From NCBI GenBank assembly GCA_947631025.1, contig CANRKA010000006.1:1-45433 (forward strand): a stretch of 45,433 bases of DNA. The letters are read 5' to 3'. Of the stretch, positions 26,078 to 33,758 are shown in pieces; within the stretch, counting starts at the first letter, position 1; each line of letters opens with the position of its first letter. Source of the stretch: an uncultured Clostridia bacterium (GTDB lineage: Bacteria; Bacillota; Clostridia; TANB77; CAG-508). The notes below the pieces were generated by a model, which saw only the letters and a list, made by a program, of their open reading frames with translations, ran no database searches and had not been told where the DNA came from. Position numbers and translations under genes: made by a program.

Positions 26078-26190
26078 ATAAAAAGTTGTCCAATAATTAA
26101 ATAGTTATAATCTTGACATTTAAGTTAAGTTATATATAAAAGAAGTTATAGACTTTTGGACAACGAGTTTATAACTTCTCTATTTTTATA
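26078..26190 (+). ncRNA. Structured RNA unit 2 (paralogue of unit 1)
   Basis: GTTGTCCAA (26095-26103) pairs perfectly with TTGGACAAC (26156-26164) in the 13-base loop of a 13-bp stem AGAAGTTATAGAC/GTTTATAACTTCT (26141-26153, 26167-26179). Compared with unit 1, paired positions change together (G-C for A-U at the first pseudoknot pair, C-G for U-A at the seventh, G-C for A-U in the stem), so the fold is conserved. The T-rich end lies 15 bases before the RBS of the gene at 26206, so it may be a separate RNA or a leader. Confidence 0.75.
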
Positions 26191-26205
26191 TTCTAGGAGG
26201 TATTT

Positions 26206-26649
26206 ATGAAATTTGAAGAAAATGATTGCAAAGAATTTAAAAAACAATTTAATGATTGTTTTATATATTTTTTAGTACGTGAAGAAAATGTTGTATATGT
26301 AGGTAGAACACAAAAAAACATATTTGGTATTTATTCTAATTTATCTAATAAAAAATTTGATAGTATTTATATCTTAGAATGTGATGAACAAAATTTGAAT
26401 TATTATCAAGATATTTATATCAAAAAATATTTACCGATATATAATAATAGTATGAATATGGCAATGAACATGAGTTTGTCTAAAGCTAGAAATTTATTAA
26501 AAGAAGAATATGAAGGATTTAATTTAAGACATCTTAAAAAATTAATTCAAGTTTTAAATATTCCTATAATATTATTCAATGGTAAACAAACTATATCAAA
26601 CACAGATTATGTTAAAATATGTGAATTATTACAAAAGGAGGTAAATTAA
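26206..26649 (+). CDS. GIY-YIG-like nuclease domain protein
   Basis: 147 residues. The N-terminus shows the paired strand motif of GIY-YIG nucleases (CFIYFLVREENVVYVGRTQKN), then SIYILECDEQNLNYYQDIYIKKYLPIYN, where the conserved Glu/Asn helix lies. The C-terminus is an unrelated helical segment. Whether it is catalytic is unclear; the Arg in VGRT fits the family. It follows structured RNA 2 directly and shares the RBS region with its tail. Confidence 0.65.
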   Translation: MKFEENDCKEFKKQFNDCFIYFLVREENVVYVGRTQKNIFGIYSNLSNKKFDSIYILECDEQNLNYYQDIYIKKYLPIYNNSMNMAMNMSLSKARNLLKEEYEGFNLRHLKKLIQVLNIPIILFNGKQTISNTDYVKICELLQKEVN

Positions 26650-27780
26650 ATGTATTTTTCTGTACATGGATTTAATCAAATAGAAGTAGCAAAAATTAAT
26701 GATGAATTAGGATTAGAGGTAAAATTAAAAAGAAATCCTGATTGGAAACCAAACACAGATGATATAAAATTAAGCAATGGAGAAACAAGAAAAAGAGCTG
26801 ACATAAAACTTCCTAAAATAGGTAATGATGAACTTTTAATTTTAAGATGGTTTGCTAATTTTTTCCCTAGCGACAAAATGATAAAATATAGTATAAATGA
26901 TGAAATATACGGAGTAGTAAAATATCAGGCTATATTAGATGATTATCCCATATTAGATATAAATAAAGAAAGTATAAAAAGGATATTTGATAATTTAGTT
27001 GATTTTAAAATATTAAAACATGAAACAGTTAAAAAGTTTAGTGGAACTTATGCAGTATATGCTACTGGAGAAAATTATAACAGATTAATTGAAAAATCAG
27101 CAAACGTTAAAAATAACGATTGCACAGTCGTTAAAAATAACGATTGCACAGTCGTTAAAAATAACGATTGCACAGTCGTTAAAAATAACGAAACAAAATA
27201 TAATAATACTATAAATTATAATACTAATAATAAAAATACTACACTAGACGAATTTAACAATTCGTTAGAAAATAAAACAAATACTTCTAAAAAAACTTTT
27301 GTTAATGATTATCAAAAAAATTTAGAAAATGAAAGAGAACAAAAAAATAAAAGTAAAAGAGTACAACGAATAACTAAAGATATGAAGTTTGAAAATGAAA
27401 TATTAAATTATACAACTAATTTAGATGTAGTAAATAAATTAAAAGATTATTTAGAATTTAGAAAGCAAGAAAATTTAACAATGAAAAATTGGCAATTAAT
27501 ATTAACTAACTTTTTTAAAAAGTTTGGAGATAAAACAACCAGTCAGCAGTTAGAACAAATAGATTATTGTTTTAGAAAAAGTTATAGAGATTTAGATTAT
27601 GAAAATAATTTTAGTGGGAATATAAAAATAAGTTATGGTTCTTATGATGAAAAATATAAACCAAGATGTCCAGATAATTGTGCAGACCACGATACATCAG
27701 ACCAGCCAAGATGGAAGGATATGACCCCAGAAGCGTTGGAAGAATATAAAGAAAAAAATTGGAGTAAAAAAGTTTATTAA
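26650..27780 (+). CDS. Replication initiator protein (DnaD-like/replisome organiser) with internal origin repeats
   Basis: 376 residues. The N-terminal half has winged-helix features (KLPKIGNDELLILRWFANFFPSDKMIKYSINDEIYGVVKYQAILDDYP). Residues 152-181 are repeated VKNNDCTV units encoded by DNA repeats. The C-terminal half is basic and helical (QRITKDMKFENEILNYTTNLDVVNKLKDYLEFRKQENLTMKNWQ), DnaD-like. The next genes are helicase loader and, further on, DnaB, the usual order. No in-frame CGG. Confidence 0.82.
   Translation: MYFSVHGFNQIEVAKINDELGLEVKLKRNPDWKPNTDDIKLSNGETRKRADIKLPKIGNDELLILRWFANFFPSDKMIKYSINDEIYGVVKYQAILDDYPILDINKESIKRIFDNLVDFKILKHETVKKFSGTYAVYATGENYNRLIEKSANVKNNDCTVVKNNDCTVVKNNDCTVVKNNETKYNNTINYNTNNKNTTLDEFNNSLENKTNTSKKTFVNDYQKNLENEREQKNKSKRVQRITKDMKFENEILNYTTNLDVVNKLKDYLEFRKQENLTMKNWQLILTNFFKKFGDKTTSQQLEQIDYCFRKSYRDLDYENNFSGNIKISYGSYDEKYKPRCPDNCADHDTSDQPRWKDMTPEALEEYKEKNWSKKVY
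27105..27190 (+). repeat. Iteron array, probable phage replication origin
   Basis: Four copies of the palindrome CGTTAAAAATAACG at 27105, 27129, 27153 and 27177, spaced by exactly 24 bases, separated by ATTGCACAGT. They lie inside the initiator gene, as the lambda origin lies inside gene O, and are followed by an AT-rich stretch (27190-27300) suited to unwinding. Confidence 0.85.
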
Positions 27781-27787
27781 AAATAAA

Positions 27788-27821
27788 ATATAAATTTCGT
27801 TTAAATTTTATATATATTATA
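27788..27821 (+). promoter_or_regulatory. AT-rich repeated upstream motif, copy 1
   Basis: The 34-base segment reads ATATAAATTTC, two bases, then TTAAATTTTATATATATTATA in part, and occurs again at 33143-33176 with only the two central bases changed (GT/AC). Both copies lie just upstream of an RBS. It may be a promoter for a non-standard sigma factor or an operator. Confidence 0.5.
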
Positions 27822-27837
27822 CAGAGGAGAATAACAA

Positions 27838-28530
27838 ATGTATCAATATAATTTTGAAAAAGAAAATTGTTGGTATAAAGATAAATGTAATAAATATGAA
27901 ACAGAAGAATGTAATAAAAATTGTATAAGATACATGGAAATGGATTATTTGATAGCAAATAGTAATATACCAAAAGGGAAACAATTTAAACAAGAATTAA
28001 GACCTGACAAAATAGATGAACCGAGTTTTGATTTATTGTTAGAGATAAAAAATGATATAATAAATTTTGTAGAAAATGGAGAAAACCTTTATATATACAG
28101 CGAACGATTTGGAAATGGAAAAACTAGTTGGGCAATAAAAATAATGCAAAATTATTTTAATAAAATATGGCTAGGAAATGGATTTAAAATAAGAGGATTA
28201 TTTATACATGTTCCAACATTTTTAACAAGATTTAAAGAGGTAATAAATAAAAAAGATGAAGAGTTTGAAGAAATGAAAAATATATTATCAGATGTAGATT
28301 TAGTTATTTGGGATGATATTGCGACAGGAAAATTAAGTGAGTATGACCATAATAATTTATTGACTTATATAGACCAAAGGAAACTTAATGGCAAATCCAA
28401 CATTTTTACAGGAAACTTGAACGAACAAGAACTTGAAATAGCAGTTGGAAAAAGATTAAAAAGCCGTATATGGAACGCAAGTACAAATATTCATTTACAA
28501 GGTAGTGATAGGAGAGGATTAAATGAGTAA
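27838..28530 (+). CDS. DnaC-like helicase loader ATPase
   Basis: 230 residues. Four cysteines at the N-terminus (CWYKDKCNKYETEECNKNC) suggest a zinc site. Walker A is YSERFGNGKTSWAIK, Walker B DLVIWDDIATGKLSEYDHNNLL, and sensor 1 is SNIFTGNLNEQEL, with an Arg finger SRIW. AAA+ loader of the DnaB helicase at 29186. No in-frame CGG: the Walker A glycine codons are ordinary GGA. Confidence 0.9.
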   Translation: MYQYNFEKENCWYKDKCNKYETEECNKNCIRYMEMDYLIANSNIPKGKQFKQELRPDKIDEPSFDLLLEIKNDIINFVENGENLYIYSERFGNGKTSWAIKIMQNYFNKIWLGNGFKIRGLFIHVPTFLTRFKEVINKKDEEFEEMKNILSDVDLVIWDDIATGKLSEYDHNNLLTYIDQRKLNGKSNIFTGNLNEQELEIAVGKRLKSRIWNASTNIHLQGSDRRGLNE

Positions 28531-28760
28531 TTTATTTAATAATTTGTATAAAGAAAAACCTCGGTTATGGAAAAGGATTATGGAATAATATTAAAATAAA
28601 TAAAATGAATATTGATTATATAAATAATTGTATTAATAAATTACAAAAACAATTAGATAAAACTTCGTATAAAGATGAATGGAATATGAAATTTTTAAGT
28701 GATAAATTAAATGAATTTCAAATAGAATTATATAAAAGAGGTGTATTAGATGTTAAATAA
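28523..28760 (+). CDS. Small hypothetical protein, one CGG +1 site
   Basis: 78 residues. Start overlaps the loader stop. CGG at 28562 follows CCT; read as a triplet, the frame ends nine codons later. Skipping C gives EKPGYGKGLWNNIKINKMNIDYINN and runs through a helical segment to TAA 28760, filling what would be a 220-base gap. Function unknown. Confidence 0.72.
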
Positions 28761-28770
28761 AGGAGATAAT

Positions 28771-28947
28771 ATGAAAGCAAAATATATAAAAACAATGGAT
28801 TTTACTTTTGAAAATGTAATCATATTAAATTGTGAAACAGAAAAAGAATTAGAAGATAAAATAAAAGAGAATGAAGTAATAAAAATAAATAATGAAGGTA
28901 CAGTTGAATATATTAATTCAAGTTATATAATGTATTATCAATTATAA
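28771..28947 (+). CDS. Small hypothetical protein
   Basis: 58 residues, unknown (MKAKYIKTMDFTFENVIILNCETEKELEDKI). ATG 28771 follows AAAGGAGAT; an in-frame ATG at 28750 lies inside the preceding gene and has no RBS. Confidence 0.55.
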   Translation: MKAKYIKTMDFTFENVIILNCETEKELEDKIKENEVIKINNEGTVEYINSSYIMYYQL

Positions 28948-28960
28948 AGGAGTAAATAAT

Positions 28961-29171
28961 ATGAGTTGTGAAGCAAAAGCAACACCACGGAAATGGTGTA
29001 AAAGAAAGAGGCAAACCAAGTATAGAATTTTATAAAGACGGAAAACCCCAATATTATTGTTATGGATATATAGACAATGCAGATAATTTACTTGAAGAAT
29101 GCCAAAGATGTCCTGAACACGTTTATAAGGCACAGGAAGATTTACAAAACTATAAAAGAAATAATAAATAA
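28961..29171 (+). CDS. Small Cys-containing protein, one CGG +1 site
   Basis: 69 residues: MSCEAKATPG then NGVKERGKPSIEFYKDGKPQYYCYGYIDNADNLLEECQRCPEHV, with a C-x(n)-C ... CQRC pattern that may bind zinc. CGG at 28988 lies at the tenth codon (CCA, C, GGA). As a triplet the frame soon ends; a start at GTG 28968 in the second frame would be poor. Similar small proteins with CxxC occur near phage dnaB genes. Confidence 0.72.
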
Positions 29172-29185
29172 AGGAGCAAAAGACA

Positions 29186-30476
29186 ATGGTGGTATTACAA
29201 TGTCTTAATAAAATTATACAAACAGGAAATTATGATATAGTAATAAATAATAACTTATCAAAAGAAATGTTTTTAAGTTACGAAAATGAATTTGAATTTA
29301 TAGATAACTTTTATAAAAAATATGGAAAAGTACCAGATAAAGAAACATTTTTAACACAATTCCAACAATTTCAATTATTAGAAGTAAATGAAACAGAAAA
29401 ATACTTAGTAGATAAAATCAATGAGGAATATTTATATTATAAATCAGTTCCAGTTGTTCAAACGTTAGCTGAGAAATTAAAAGTAAATTCAAATGAAGCT
29501 GTTGAATATTTATTAGAACAAATACCACAATTAACAAGTGTTCAACAAACAGAGGGAATTGATATAATAGAAGAACGGAGAAATAAGACTACAAGAATAT
29601 TTAGAAAAATTAAATGGTAAAGATACAAGTTATATAACAACTGGATTTGAAGAATTAGATACAATATTCAAAGGATTTGCAAAAGGTGAGGAATTAGTTG
29701 TATTATTTGCAAGAATAGGTCAACGGAAAATCTTGGATATTAAATAAAATGTTAGCTCATAGTTGGGAAATTGGTTATAATGTAGGTTTAATAAGTCCCG
29801 AAATGAGTTCAAGCAAAATAGGATATAGATTTGATACATTAACAAAACATTTTAATAATAATAATCTAGTATGGCGGAAAAGAGGAAGAAGGATATAAAG
29901 AATATATAGAGAATTTAAAAGAACATAAAAACAAGTTTATTGTAACAATACCACAAGATTTTAATAAAAAAATAACAGTTAGCAAGATAAAACAATTTGT
30001 GCAGAAAAATAAACTAGATATATTAGGTATAGATGGAATAACATATTTAACAGATGAAAGATACAAAAAAGGTGATAATAGAACCACAATGTTGACAAAT
30101 ATAAGTGAGGATTTAATTAGCTTATCAATAGAATTAAAAATACCCATAATTGTAGTAGTACAAAGTAATAGAGGTCGGAGTAAATAAAGATACAGAAGAC
30201 ACACCAGATTTAGAGAATATCAAGGACAGTGATGGTATAGCAGCAAATGCAACAAAAGTACTTGCAATAAAACAAAAAGCAAATGAAAATGTAATTCAAT
30301 TGACAGTAAGAAAGCATAGAGATGGTATCACAGGACAAACATTATTATATCAATTTGACTTCAACAAAGGAGATTTTAGTTATATACCAAGTAATGATGA
30401 TGGACTTAATAAAGAAAGAAGAAAAGAAAAAATAAATAAAATAAGAAAGGATTTTAACGATGAGGATGTTTTTTAA
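29186..30476 (+). CDS. dnaB: Replicative DNA helicase (DnaB-like), four CGG +1 sites
   Basis: With the rule applied it is 428 residues, typical for DnaB. Sites: C29576 (EEGEIRLQEYLEKLNGKDTSYITTGFEELD), C29724 (ARIGQGKSWILNKML, Walker A: Q, C skipped, GGA), C29875 (VWGGKEEEGYKEYIENLK) and C30176 (VQSNRGGVNKDTEDTPDLENIKDSDGIAANATKVLAIKQ). Other motifs: LGIDGITYLTDERYKKGDNRT (Walker B region) and the final QFDFNKGDFSYIP. Read with CGG as arginine, the gene breaks into five pieces, none functional. The ending overlaps the next gene. Confidence 0.96.
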
Positions 30477-30627
30477 ATGGTTGTTATATGATTTTATTTT
30501 TATTGTAGGTATAATAATATTATATGAATTTGGATTTATAAGCATATTATTTGAATATTTTTGTATAGGTTTTTATTTAGGAATAATGGTTGTATTATTT
30601 TTATTAGAAATGAATAAGGAGATATAA
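30460..30627 (+). CDS. Small membrane protein
   Basis: 55 residues, mostly hydrophobic, two membrane segments (about residues 6-24 and 32-49). Overlaps the 3' end of the helicase gene by 17 bases. Function unknown. Confidence 0.6.
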   Translation: MRMFFKWLLYDFIFIVGIIILYEFGFISILFEYFCIGFYLGIMVVLFLLEMNKEI

Positions 30628-30632
30628 ATAAT

Positions 30633-30851
30633 ATGAAAGTTTTAAAAGAAGATAAATTAAAAGATTTATATGAAGCGTATTATCAATTAGATGATATATT
30701 ATATGATATAGGCAATTTATCAGAAATAAATACAAGTAATATGATATTAGATTTGGAATTATTTAAAAATAAATTAGAATTATATGATTTAAAATCAGAT
30801 GCTTTATGGGATTTTATAGATTTATATATGAAATTATATAATAAGGAGTGA
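30633..30851 (+). CDS. Small acidic hypothetical protein
   Basis: 72 residues, helical, acidic (LYEAYYQLDDILYDIGNLSEINTSNMILDLELF). RBS AAGGAGAT. Unknown function. Confidence 0.58.
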   Translation: MKVLKEDKLKDLYEAYYQLDDILYDIGNLSEINTSNMILDLELFKNKLELYDLKSDALWDFIDLYMKLYNKE

Positions 30852-30856
30852 GTAAA

Positions 30857-31063
30857 ATGCAAATAAAAATAACAAATTTAACAAATGGAAGCTATGATGT
30901 ATTAGGGAATCTTTTATATTTTAAAGATGAAAAATCAGATGTAACCATAAATAAAAAAGCTGCATTAGAAATAATGCACACATTAATTGATAGTGTAGAT
31001 TTATTGGATAATTATGCAGAAGATTTGATATATAAAATAGAAGATAAAATTTATGAGGAGTAA
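30857..31063 (+). CDS. Small hypothetical protein
   Basis: 68 residues, beta-hairpin then helix (MQIKITNLTNGSYDVLGNLLYF ... DSVDLLDNYAEDLIYKIEDK). ATG 30857 fits the AAGGAG before it better than GTG 30848. Unknown function. Confidence 0.58.
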   Translation: MQIKITNLTNGSYDVLGNLLYFKDEKSDVTINKKAALEIMHTLIDSVDLLDNYAEDLIYKIEDKIYEE

Positions 31064-31068
31064 AATTA

Positions 31069-31380
31069 ATGAAAGATTTATTTTATGAAAAATATACAAG
31101 ACATATTATCGAAGAACAAGATAAACAGTTAAGAAAATTTTTAATTAAAAATGGATATAAAGTCCCAAAAATAATAAATGATAAATATATAAATAAATTA
31201 AGAAAACAATTAGAAAATGAAGATAAGTTCGTAGATGGATTTGAATGGATTGATTTCGATGAAGAAAGTTTAACTATAAAATATCATTGTGTTTATTTTT
31301 TCAATAGTATAAGTCATCCGTTAAGTGAAGAAATGAGAAATGAAATAATAGAAAGGTATAAAAATGTTAAGAAAAATTAA
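31069..31380 (+). CDS. Hypothetical protein
   Basis: 103 residues, unknown (MKDLFYEKYTRHIIEEQDKQLRKFLIKNGYKVPK ... FEWIDFDEESLTIKYHCVYFF). Its stop lies inside the start of the next small gene. Confidence 0.58.
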   Translation: MKDLFYEKYTRHIIEEQDKQLRKFLIKNGYKVPKIINDKYINKLRKQLENEDKFVDGFEWIDFDEESLTIKYHCVYFFNSISHPLSEEMRNEIIERYKNVKKN

Positions 31381-31543
31381 ATTAATTATAAAAATAATAA
31401 AATTAAAAAAATATAATTTAAAGGCTGTTGAAGACAGTATAGATAGAATTATAAATTCAGATAATTATGTAAGAATTATAAGTCATTGTAATTGTAGATG
31501 TGAAATACCTTTTGATGGAGATATTTATAATGATAAAGATTAA
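31364..31543 (+). CDS. Small basic protein with CxC motif
   Basis: 59 residues: a very basic N-terminus (MLRKIKLIIKIIKLKKYNLK) and HCNCRCEIPFDGDIY near the end. Overlaps the previous gene by 17 bases and the primase start by 14 bases. RBS GAAAGG. Unknown function. Confidence 0.5.
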   Translation: MLRKIKLIIKIIKLKKYNLKAVEDSIDRIINSDNYVRIISHCNCRCEIPFDGDIYNDKD

Positions 31544-32486
31544 TGAGATTTATTATGAATTAAATATAATAGATATAATACAAGAATTAAAAAATCAATT
31601 ATCATTACAAGGAATAAATTTATTTGGAAGAATAAAAGATATGCCAAGTCATTTAATGGTAAGTTGTCCGTTTCATAAAGAAGGACAAGAAAGAAAGCCA
31701 AGCTGTCGGAATAAGAAAAGAAGATGGATGGCTTCATTGCTTTTCGTGTCGGAGAAAGTACAAGTTTATCACAAATGATAAGTAGATGCTTTGGTATTGA
31801 CGATTTAGGGCAATATGGTCTTAATTGGCTTAAAAATAACTTTTTAGGAGAAGTATTAGAAGAAAGAAATTTAGTTATTGATTTGTTTAGAGATGCTTAT
31901 CCAAAAAATCCTTTTTACGAACATATATCCGAAGAAGAATTAGACAGTTATAGATTTGTTCATCCTTATATGAAAACAAGAAAATTATCAGATAAGGTAA
32001 TAGAAATGTTTGATGTAGGATATGATAAAGATACAGAGTGTTTAACTTTTCCAGTTAAAGATATAAATGGAAATTGCTTATTTATTGCAAGAAGAAATGT
32101 AGAATTTAAACGATTTAGTTATCCTTGTCGGAGTTGCTAAGCCTTTATATGGAATATACGAATTGAATAAATATTATCCTAATATTGATGAAGTTATAAT
32201 TTGTGAAAGCATTATAAATTGTCTAACTTGTTATGTATATGGAAGACCAGCAATAGCATTAAATGGTACAGGTTCACAAAGTCAATTACAAGAATTGCTA
32301 AAATTGCCTTATAGAAAAATAATACTTGCATTAGACCCAGATGAAGCTGGTGAAAAAGGAACAAACAAAATTTATAATGCTTTAAAAGATTATAAGATAG
32401 TTACAAAATTAAAAATTCCTTATGGTAAAGATATAAATGATTTATCAAAGGAGGAATTTGATAATTTACAAGAAATATTTATTTAA
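31530..32486 (+). CDS. DNA primase (CHC2/Toprim type), three CGG +1 sites
   Basis: About 317 residues. The CHC2 zinc finger reads CPFHKEGQERKPSCG ... WLHCFSCGESTSL, where both glycines after cysteine are CGGA sites (C31707, C31750; TGT, C, GGA). The third, C32129, restores FSYPCGVAKPLYGIYELNKYY, leading into the Toprim core (EVIICESIINCLTCYVYGRPAIALNGTGS ... KIILALDPDEAGEKGTNKI, with acidic DPD). Makes RNA primers for the polymerase at 34573. Only with all three C skipped do zinc finger and Toprim lie in one frame. Confidence 0.94.
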
Positions 32487-32503
32487 AAATTTATTAAAAA
32501 CTA

Positions 32504-32532
32504 TTTACAAAAGAATAATTATAATATATAAT
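32504..32532 (+). promoter_or_regulatory. Sigma-A-like promoter, replication operon 2
   Basis: TTTACA (32504-32509), 17 bases, TATAAT (32527-32532). The following leader (AAAACAAATTAAC ... AAAGGAAAGGTAGG) repeats that behind the 19713 promoter. Confidence 0.8.
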
Positions 32533-32568
32533 AAAAACAAATTAACAAAGGAAAGGTAGGAAAAGGTT

Positions 32569-33159
32569 ATGTACGAAACATTAAAAATGATGAGAGGTAT
32601 TTTAAATGGAAAGGAGTGTAAAGTAGGAGAAAAAGAATTAATAAAGGAATATCAGGAGAAATTGTCTCCAAATATACTAGCATATTTTTATGTAAATAAT
32701 TTTGGTGTAATATTGCAAATAAGTAAAGAATATCCATTATTATTAAGTGAAGATGTTGCTAGTTTTTGTTTACAAGAATTAGATTTATCACTTCAAGATT
32801 ATAATTTAGAAATGGATAATAAATTTATAACATATTTTTCTAAAAGATTTAAAAATTTATTAAGAACAAAAACGGAGGAATTATATTTACAAAAGAATAA
32901 AGCTAATATATTATGTGATAATATAGAAGATAAGGTAATTATTAACGAGGACATAAATAATTTTTATATCGAAGATATTGATTTATTATTAAGTGAATAT
33001 AAATTAACAAATATTGAAAAAACACAAAGTAAATTAAAATTAGCTGGTTATACTTTTAAAGAAATTTCAAAAATCTTAAATTACAGACCTATTACAATAT
33101 ATATAAGAAATGAAAAAATAAAAGAAAAAATTTTAAATTCAAATATAAATTTCACTTAA
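32569..33159 (+). CDS. Sigma-factor-like protein
   Basis: 196 residues. The N-terminal two thirds are helical (EELIKEYQEKLSPNILAYFYVNNFGVIL), like sigma region 2 in layout, and the end (LTNIEKTQSKLKLAGYTFKEISKILNYRPITIYIRNEKIKEKIL) is a region-4-like helix-turn-helix. May direct host RNA polymerase to phage promoters, perhaps those with the repeated motif at 27788 and 33143. No in-frame CGG. Confidence 0.68.
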   Translation: MYETLKMMRGILNGKECKVGEKELIKEYQEKLSPNILAYFYVNNFGVILQISKEYPLLLSEDVASFCLQELDLSLQDYNLEMDNKFITYFSKRFKNLLRTKTEELYLQKNKANILCDNIEDKVIINEDINNFYIEDIDLLLSEYKLTNIEKTQSKLKLAGYTFKEISKILNYRPITIYIRNEKIKEKILNSNINFT

Positions 33160-33176
33160 ATTTTATATATATTATA
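33143..33176 (+). promoter_or_regulatory. AT-rich repeated upstream motif, copy 2
   Basis: Same 34-base motif as at 27788-27821, with AC instead of GT in the centre. It overlaps the 3' end of the sigma-like gene and lies 5 bases upstream of AGGAGG at 33182. Confidence 0.5.
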
Positions 33177-33190
33177 TGTAAGGAGGAAAA

Positions 33191-33289
33191 ATGAAATATA
33201 AATTGCAAAGAATTTTACAAAAGTTTTCAATATGGTTATTTAGAAAATCATTTAATTTGCAAAAGAAAGGAGGAAAAGTAAATGGATAA
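33191..33289 (+). CDS. Very small basic peptide
   Basis: 32 codons behind AAGGAGGAAAA: MKYKLQRILQKFSIWLFRKSF, amphipathic and basic. It overlaps the next gene by eight bases. It could be a membrane-active peptide or only a leader; a good RBS is the main support. Confidence 0.45.
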   Translation: MKYKLQRILQKFSIWLFRKSFNLQKKGGKVNG

Positions 33290-33470
33290 AAAATTTTTAT
33301 TAACATATTTAAATGGATATAAAGATGCTGTTTTTGCTATATATAATGATATTTATGATTTATTTGATAGCTATTATGAAGAAGAAAAAATAGATATTGA
33401 TTCAAAATTAGAAGAAGTAGCAGAACAGTTATATAAGGAAATTAAAGAATTTAAAAAGAAAGAGGAGTAA
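33282..33470 (+). CDS. Small acidic hypothetical protein
   Basis: 62 residues, helical, acidic (FAIYNDIYDLFDSYYEEEKIDIDSKLEEVAEQLY). RBS AAAGGAGG. Precedes the SpoVS gene by four bases. Confidence 0.58.
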   Translation: MDKKFLLTYLNGYKDAVFAIYNDIYDLFDSYYEEEKIDIDSKLEEVAEQLYKEIKEFKKKEE

Positions 33471-33474
33471 AATA

Positions 33475-33735
33475 ATGGAATTATTAAAAGTATCAAGTAA
33501 TAGTAATCCAAATGCAGTAGCAGGAGCGATAGCAAGTTTATTAAAAGAACAAGATAAAGTAGAGCTTCAAGCAATAGGAGCAGGAGCAGTAAATCAAGCT
33601 GTAAAAGCAGTAGCAATAGCAAGAGGTTTTGTAGCTCCTTTGGGATTTAATTTAGTATGTATTCCAGCATTTACAGAAGTAAACGTAGAAGATGAAGATA
33701 GAACAGGAATAAAATTAATTGTAAGGAAAAATTAA
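33475..33735 (+). CDS. spoVS: Stage V sporulation protein S (SpoVS) homologue
   Basis: 86 residues, full family length and highly conserved sequence: LLKVSSNSNPNAVAGAIA ... VELQAIGAGAVNQAVKAVAIARG ... NLVCIPAFTEV. SpoVS is an Alba-like nucleic-acid-binding protein that influences sporulation in Bacillus and Clostridia. Here it lies in a replication operon, one gene before the ssDNA-binding-like protein, so a DNA- or RNA-binding role in replication is possible, or interference with host sporulation. Confidence 0.93.
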   Translation: MELLKVSSNSNPNAVAGAIASLLKEQDKVELQAIGAGAVNQAVKAVAIARGFVAPLGFNLVCIPAFTEVNVEDEDRTGIKLIVRKN

Positions 33736-33758
33736 GGAAGGGTAAAAGGTGAATAAAG

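Noticed and set aside
26078..26190. Type III toxin-antitoxin RNA (ToxI-like tandem pseudoknot repeats)
   Set aside because: There are only two long units with separate promoters, not tandem 30-40-base repeats, and the downstream protein looks GIY-YIG-like, not ToxN-like.
27105..27190. CRISPR array
   Set aside because: The 14-base palindromes and the 10-base spacers are all identical and in frame with a gene; no cas genes. They are iterons.
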